This document shows, piece by piece, positions 59,318-64,000 of a DNA stretch of 64,000 nucleotides. Numbering within the stretch: position 1 is the first letter of the stretch; each line of letters opens with the position of its first letter. The translations under genes were made by a program, and so were the position numbers. The notes under the pieces are model-generated. The model worked only from the letters and a program-made list of their open reading frames with translations, searched no databases and was not told the DNA's origin. The DNA is from Burkholderia sp. BCC0506. GTDB taxonomy: Bacteria > Pseudomonadota > Gammaproteobacteria > Burkholderiales > Burkholderiaceae. The stretch spans positions 434,001-498,000 of the forward strand of contig NZ_CADFEN010000005.1 of the NCBI RefSeq assembly GCF_902833145.1, written 5' to 3'.

Positions 59318-61821
59318 CGCAAGGTCCGTTGATTCATCGTTCGGTCCGGCGCGGTCGCCGCATGCGACGCGCCGGGCGGCTGGCACGTCACCGGAATCGG
59401 CGTGCCTTCGAGTTGGAGCTGGTCCGGCAGCACGTCGAGCGTGCACAGCGTGCGTTCGCCCGCGCGCACCACCAGCGACGATTTCGGCTGGACCTGGGTC
59501 AGGTACGCGGCGCCGTCCTCGCCGACGATGCCGAGCTCCTTGCCGTTCGCCGCGTCCTGCACCGACGCGCCGAACGGCAGCGCCCGGCCCCCCGTATCCG
59601 ACAGCGTCAGGTACAGGTTGCGGCCGTGCGCGGCGGAGAACTTGACGAAGCCGATCGCGCCGTCGGTCAGCACCAGCCGCTGGATCGGGTTCGACACCTG
59701 GGTTTCGAGCGGCAGCTTCTCGACGTTGACCGCCGCGTCGTACACGTTGTACGGCGAGATGCTGTCGAGCACCGCGTAGCCGCGCGCATTGGTGCGCGAC
59801 AGCGAGCCGGACAGCGGCACGTCCGGCACGCCGTCGGTCGACACCAGCAGGCGCGCGTCGCCCGCGTTGCCGTTCGCGTGCGCGGCGAGTCCGTATTGCG
59901 TCGCGACCAGCGAGCCGTCGACTTCGAGCGACGCGGCCGCGTACGAATTCGCGACCGTCGACGCCTGCGCGGTGAGCTGGTACGACGACGCGCGCTGGCG
60001 GAAGCTCGCGTTCGCCGACGCGCGGCCCGCGGTCGAGCCGGCGGAAACCTGGTAGGTGCGGCCGGCCGGATCGTCGTAGATGTAGCCGGCGCTCGCGCTC
60101 GTGCTGCCGCCGCCGGTCGTCACGCTCGACGTGGCGGTCTGGCGGTCTCCGATCGGCAGCGTCGCCGTCACCGAGAACTGGTTGCCGCTGCCGCCCGCGC
60201 CGAGCGTGCGGAACGCGGACAGGCTGACGTTGACACGGCGCAGCGCGCCGAGCGAGAACGCGCGCGTGAGCGTGAGGCCGATGCGCTGGTCGGACGGCCG
60301 CGCCCAGTAGGTCGTCTGGTCGTACGAGAAATAGGTCGAGGTTTCGCCGAAGCGCTTCGACAGCGTCGCCGAATAGCGCTGCTTGCTGTTCGCGAGGCCA
60401 TACGCGCTCGGGTCGCCCGAGAACTGCGAGAAGTTCGTGTAGTCGCGCTCGGAGAAGCGGTAGCCGAAGAAGCGCACGTCCGCGTCGAGCGAATCGAAGT
60501 GCTTCGAATAGTTGAAACGGTACGAGTTGCCGTTGCGCGTCGTGCCGTTCCACCACAGCCGCGCGCTCGCATGCGTGACGTCGGCGGACACCGCGCCGAA
60601 CCGGCCGAGGTCGCGCCCGACGCCGAACGCGATCGACGTATAGCCGGACGCGGCGATGAAGCCGCCGTACACGGTCACGTCGAACGGCAAACCGTACGCC
60701 GCCTCGGCGAAGCCGAAGAACGGCGTGATGCCGGCGCCGCCGAACAGGCGCGGCTTGCCGACCGCCGCCTTGTAGCGCAGTTGCCCCTGGCGCGCGAGGA
60801 ACGGCACCGACGCGGTCGTCACCTGGAAGCGCTGCACCGAGCCGTCCTCTTCGTCGACCGCGACGTCGAGCGTGCCCTGCACGCTCGTGTTGATGTTCTG
60901 CAGCGCGAATGCGCCCGGCGACACGCGCGTCACGTACAGCACGCGGCCTTGCTGCGATACCGTCACGGTCGCGTTGGTGCGCGCGACGCCCGAGATCAGC
61001 GGCGCATAGCCGCGCATCGACGGCGGCAGCATGCGGTCGTCGCTGCGGATCGTCGCGCCCGTCAGCGCGAACGTGTCGAAGATGTCCGAGGTCAGGTAGT
61101 CGTCGCCGAACGACACCGTCGATTCGATCGACGGCAGCGCGCGAAACGCGTAGAGCCGGCTGAAGCGGAACGTGCGGTCCGCGTAGACCGTGTTGCCGGC
61201 GTTCGATTGCGCCTGATAGTCGCCGCGAAAGCGCCATGCGCCCCAGTTCGCGCCGATCGTCCCGTAGGCCTGCACGGCATTCGTCTGGCCGCCCGCCGAG
61301 CCGAAGTTGCGGTTGGTGTTCGCGATCACGCGGTAGTCGAGCAGCACGCCCGGGATGCCGTCGGTCCAGCGCTCCGGCGGCAGGTAGTACGCGTCCGTGT
61401 ATTCGAGCGCCGCCTGCGGAATCGAGATCTTCAGGCGTCCGTCGCCCTTCAGGTAGCGCACGGTCACGCCTTCGATCGCGGCGAGATCGACGCAGCGGCC
61501 GCCCTGGAAGCGCGGCAGGTCCTTCGCGAGCGACGGCTTCAGGCCGAACTGCGCGACGAGTTCCGGAGGCAGGCAAGGCCGCCCCGCGCCCGACGCGTCC
61601 CCGGCGACGAACTCGATCGTCTGCAGGCCGAGGAACGCGTCGTTGACCTGCACTTCGAGCAGATACTCGCCCGGCAGCGTGAAATCGGCCTGCGAGAACT
61701 GCGACAGGTCGACGTTGCTCGCACCGTCGATGTTCAGGAACGAAGCATTGAATTCCGTCGCATGGCTCTGGCTGCCGACGGCCAGCACGGAGGCGCAGAG
61801 GATGGAATGTCTGATTCGCAC
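59314..61821 (-). CDS. Outer-membrane fimbrial usher (FimD/PapC-like)
   Basis: The 835-residue protein starts MRIRHSILCASVLAVGSQSH. The usher N-terminal domain is seen as FNASFLNIDGASNVDLSQFS. A middle plug/barrel region includes RGYAPLISGVARTNATVTVS and VSPGAFALQNINTSVQGTLD. The C-terminal domains contain LPFGASVQDAANGKELGIVG and ERTLCTLDVLPDQLQLE, with the Cys pair typical of the last domain. It forms the assembly pore for the fimbria. It lies between the pilin and chaperone genes, the usual chaperone-usher order. Confidence 0.95.
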   Translation of the reverse strand: MRIRHSILCASVLAVGSQSHATEFNASFLNIDGASNVDLSQFSQADFTLPGEYLLEVQVNDAFLGLQTIEFVAGDASGAGRPCLPPELVAQFGLKPSLAKDLPRFQGGRCVDLAAIEGVTVRYLKGDGRLKISIPQAALEYTDAYYLPPERWTDGIPGVLLDYRVIANTNRNFGSAGGQTNAVQAYGTIGANWGAWRFRGDYQAQSNAGNTVYADRTFRFSRLYAFRALPSIESTVSFGDDYLTSDIFDTFALTGATIRSDDRMLPPSMRGYAPLISGVARTNATVTVSQQGRVLYVTRVSPGAFALQNINTSVQGTLDVAVDEEDGSVQRFQVTTASVPFLARQGQLRYKAAVGKPRLFGGAGITPFFGFAEAAYGLPFDVTVYGGFIAASGYTSIAFGVGRDLGRFGAVSADVTHASARLWWNGTTRNGNSYRFNYSKHFDSLDADVRFFGYRFSERDYTNFSQFSGDPSAYGLANSKQRYSATLSKRFGETSTYFSYDQTTYWARPSDQRIGLTLTRAFSLGALRRVNVSLSAFRTLGAGGSGNQFSVTATLPIGDRQTATSSVTTGGGSTSASAGYIYDDPAGRTYQVSAGSTAGRASANASFRQRASSYQLTAQASTVANSYAAASLEVDGSLVATQYGLAAHANGNAGDARLLVSTDGVPDVPLSGSLSRTNARGYAVLDSISPYNVYDAAVNVEKLPLETQVSNPIQRLVLTDGAIGFVKFSAAHGRNLYLTLSDTGGRALPFGASVQDAANGKELGIVGEDGAAYLTQVQPKSSLVVRAGERTLCTLDVLPDQLQLEGTPIPVTCQPPGASHAATAPDRTMNQRTLR

Positions 61822-61906
61822 GAGAGGCTACCGGGGTTCCTGGACAGGGCGGGAAACAGAAAAGACACGAGGAAGGGGCACGCCCCCTTCCCCGCGAGGC
61901 GGATGC

Positions 61907-62419
61907 TTACTGGTAGCGGACCGTGAAGTTCGCGACGCCGTCGGCGGTGCCCGGCGTCACGCCGGCTGCCGTCGCTTCGTACATCGCCGCGAAGCGCGCG
62001 ACGTTCGTGCCGTTCTGCAGCACGACCGGCGCCTTCTGCTCGGCGCCGTTGTCGAGGTATTCGCCCGACGAGGCTTGCAGGCGGATGCCGACGTTGGTCG
62101 CCGAGCCGACGGTCGCGATCAGCTTCGGCTGCGTCGCGTTCGACGAGCCCGTGAACGTGAAGAACGCGTTCTTCGCGATGCTGGTGTCGCAGTCGGTCAG
62201 CTTGATGTCGAAGTTGGTCGGCGTGGACTTGTCGCCGGCCTGCTTGAACACGTTCGTCGGCACGAAGCCGAGACGCACGGTCTGGTCGACCGAACCCGCA
62301 TCGATGCCGCATGCGCCCGCGACGATCTCGCCCGTGAAGTTGATCGTGCCGGTGCCCGCCGCGAACGCCGAGGTGGACAGGGCCGCGAGTGCGACAGCGG
62401 TCAGGATGGATTTTTTCAT
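61907..62419 (-). CDS. Major fimbrial subunit (type 1-like pilin)
   Basis: The 170-residue protein starts MKKSILTAVALAALSTSAFA, with a signal peptide cleaved after about residue 21. The mature pilin has the donor-strand N-terminal region GTINFTGEIVAGACGIDAGS with the first disulfide Cys, the second Cys in KLTDCDTSIAKN, and the pilin C-terminal beta-strand pattern DGVANFTVRYQ. This is the FimA/type-1 chaperone-usher fold. It is the first gene of the operon, 85 bases ahead of the usher. It probably has its own promoter in the AT-rich upstream region (a TTGACA is present on the minus strand near 62545-62555). Confidence 0.93.
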   Translation of the reverse strand: MKKSILTAVALAALSTSAFAAGTGTINFTGEIVAGACGIDAGSVDQTVRLGFVPTNVFKQAGDKSTPTNFDIKLTDCDTSIAKNAFFTFTGSSNATQPKLIATVGSATNVGIRLQASSGEYLDNGAEQKAPVVLQNGTNVARFAAMYEATAAGVTPGTADGVANFTVRYQ

Positions 62420-63218
62420 GACGTTTCCCGTAAGGAATGCAAGTGGAATAGACGACGTGGCGGACACAAACGGCAGCGCATGGCGGCTCCCGTCCGACAC
62501 GAGGCGGCATTATCGAGATAACCGTGAAAGATTTTTGTAAATCATTGTCAAATGGTTCTGACAATGTTCGATTCAGCCCTCTAAAGCCTCACCCCTTCCC
62601 TTCGATTTTCAATCTTGCGATTTTTTGTCCGCAGTCCTTTTTTATTTTTCGGAACCAATTGAAGATTAAGGGAATTTCTTTCCGATAATCGTCACGACCC
62701 CGCCTCCCCTTCCCCACGTTGACTTGCGCTTTACTCCCCACTCAAAAGACAAAATATTGTCCAATGCCGCCACCGTTGCTCGATTGCAACGCGAATATCC
62801 AATCATTTTCAACCGACATGAAATAAAGACCACATTCAATCAATATGGATTTATCGCGCAAACGATTGCGAAATGCAGACAAACGTTTTGCTGCGACATT
62901 TTGCCGCCACCATTCATTCCAATATGTTGATTAATTCGATCGTCAATTACAAATCGGGAATCGCATGCATGCGCGGCCGCCGGAATGCGGCTGACATGCC
63001 GGACTAAGCGAGCGCAAAAAAGAGGAAGCGGCGCGGCATACGTTTGCGCCGCCGGATCGGAAAGTGAGGAGAAGATGTGCGCGGGACAGCGAAGGGAAGC
63101 GCCGATGACGATCGGCGGTACGACGGGCAGCATGGCCTGTCGAAGTAGCGGCCGCACGATCGTACGGCCGCCCGTCATGCCACCCGACACGCCGCGGTGT
63201 CGGGCGACGAATCGCACG
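62420..63218. other. AT-rich gene-free region upstream of the fimbrial operon
   Basis: About 800 bases without a supportable gene. From about 62520 to 62960 the sequence is markedly AT-rich compared with the rest of the window, with T-rich runs and no consistent coding frame. A TTG-initiated 68-codon frame at 62724-62930 has no ribosome-binding site. The region likely holds the pilin promoter and control sites. Near 63146-63172 lies an imperfect palindrome (22 of 24 positions) that may mark the end of the efflux gene. Confidence 0.5.
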
Positions 63219-64000
63219 TCACGCGGAAGCCGCGGCCTGCGTCGATGCCGGCGCCCAGCCGCCGCCGAGCGCACGGTACAGCGCGATCGCATTCTCGAGT
63301 CTGAGCTGCCTGAGCCGGATCAGCGCCTGCCCGGACTCGTACGTGCTGCGCTGCGCATCGAGCAGTTCGAGATAGGTCGCGACACCGCCCGCATAGCGAC
63401 GCTCGGCGAGCTTCAGGCGCGCGCCGTCCGCCGCATACACGTCCTGCTGCGCGGCAAGTTGCCGGTCGATCCAGTCGCGCGCGGCGAACGCATCGGCCAC
63501 TTCGCGAAACGCGGTCTGCACCGCCTTCTCGTATTCGGCCACCGCGATGTCCTTGCGCGCGTGCGCGACGTCGAGATTCGCGCGATTGCGGCCGCCCGCG
63601 AAGATCGGCAGCGTGATGCGCGGCGCGAACGTCCACACGCTCGTACCGGCCCTGAACAGGCTCGAGAACGCATCGCTCACCGAGCCGTAGTCGGTCGTCA
63701 ACGCGATGCGCGGGAAGAACGCCGCGCGCGCCGCGCCGATGTTCGCGTTCGCGGCCTTCAGCCGTGCCTCCGCCTGCCGAATGTCCGGCCGCCGTTCGAG
63801 CAAGTCGCTCGGCGCGCCTGGCGCCACGGGCGCGATCGACAGCGTGTCGAGCGCGGTCGCGTCGTCGGGCACGGTGCGCGCGAAATCGCCCGCCAGCAAC
63901 TGCAGCGCCCGTACGGCCTGCGCATGCTCGCGCTGCAGCGCGGCGTGCGACGCGCGCGCGGACGCCACCAGCATCTCGGCCGAGCGCAGTTCGATCGCGT
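63219..64000 (-). CDS. RND efflux outer-membrane lipoprotein (OprM/NodT-like), C-terminal part
   Basis: The open frame continues past the right edge, so only about 260 C-terminal residues are visible. They contain the NodT-family pattern: SDLLERRPDIRQAEARLKAA, NANIGAARAAFFPRIALTTD, WTFAPRITLPIFAGGRNRAN and RYAGGVATYLELLDAQRSTY. The last is the conserved periplasmic helix motif of TolC-like outer-membrane factors. The protein forms the outer-membrane channel of a tripartite drug efflux pump, and the pump and fusion protein genes should lie beyond the window. The C-terminus is GWAPASTQAAASA. Confidence 0.92.
   Translation of the reverse strand, partial: AIELRSAEMLVASARASHAALQREHAQAVRALQLLAGDFARTVPDDATALDTLSIAPVAPGAPSDLLERRPDIRQAEARLKAANANIGAARAAFFPRIALTTDYGSVSDAFSSLFRAGTSVWTFAPRITLPIFAGGRNRANLDVAHARKDIAVAEYEKAVQTAFREVADAFAARDWIDRQLAAQQDVYAADGARLKLAERRYAGGVATYLELLDAQRSTYESGQALIRLRQLRLENAIALYRALGGGWAPASTQAAASA

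Noticed and set aside
62724-62930. 68-codon frame in the AT-rich region
   Set aside because: TTG start, no ribosome-binding site, no recognisable pattern and composition equal to the non-coding surroundings.
1-64000. CRISPR array, tRNA/rRNA genes, insertion sequences, prophage genes
   Set aside because: No regularly spaced repeats, no tRNA-like cloverleaf or CCA end, and no transposase, integrase or phage structural pattern was found on reading both strands.

Overview
The window is about 67% GC, gene-dense DNA that reads as a chromosome of a Burkholderia, most likely a Burkholderia cepacia complex member. The decisive evidence is a complete ornibactin siderophore locus, with A-domain codes that spell acyl-hydroxyornithine / Asp / Ser / formyl-hydroxyornithine, flanked by cobalamin genes, a chaperone-usher fimbrial operon and the end of an RND efflux outer-membrane gene. 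No tRNA, rRNA, CRISPR array or intact insertion sequence was seen.

Layout. 1-1.7 kb: secreted GH18 chitinase with two chitin-binding modules. 1.8-6.5 kb (minus): CoA-transferase, citrate-type transporter, acyl-CoA dehydrogenase and an IclR regulator, behind a promoter with a perfect dyad, which looks like an uncharacterised organic-acid utilisation operon. 6.7-9.1 kb: small housekeeping or unknown genes (secreted basic peptide, Nudix, LMW-PTP-like, DUF1993, YaiI/DUF188). 9.1-22.2 kb: cobalamin region. A minus-strand B12 riboswitch heads cobW-cobN-chlI/chlD. A plus-strand B12 riboswitch heads cobA-cobE-cobO-cobB. Between them lies a TonB receptor whose promoter carries a Fur-like box. 22.2-26.1 kb: M20 amidohydrolase, an AbiE-like type IV toxin-antitoxin pair, an orphan VapB-type antitoxin and a ParE remnant.

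26.3-56.6 kb is the ornibactin locus. orbS (ECF sigma factor) has a Fur-box promoter. It is expected to drive three promoters with TAAA-N16/17-CGTC elements: orbH-G-C-D-F-B (MbtH-like protein, Asp hydroxylase, importer, reductase, binding protein), orbE (exporter) and orbI-J-K-pvdA-orbA-pvdF-orbL (NRPSs, acyltransferases, ornithine hydroxylase, receptor, formyltransferase). PvdA hydroxylates ornithine, OrbL/OrbK and PvdF acylate or formylate it, OrbI/OrbJ assemble the tetrapeptide and OrbG hydroxylates Asp. OrbE exports the product, and OrbA/OrbB/OrbD/OrbC import ferri-ornibactin for reduction by OrbF.

56.9-57.4 kb: two tiny secreted proteins and a strong terminator. 57.5-62.4 kb (minus): fimbrial operon pilin-usher-chaperone-adhesin, with the adhesin frame broken at a short G run. 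62.4-63.2 kb: AT-rich gene-free stretch. 63.2-64 kb: C-terminal part of an RND efflux outer-membrane factor.

The most striking sequence-level observation is in the cobaltochelatase gene. The AAA+ subunit frame (ChlI) stops just after a run of seven A, and the VWA domain follows in the -1 frame. Six bases after the slip site begins a perfect 9-bp stem with a nested 7-bp hairpin. This is a textbook -1 programmed frameshift arrangement that would make ChlI and ChlD from one gene.
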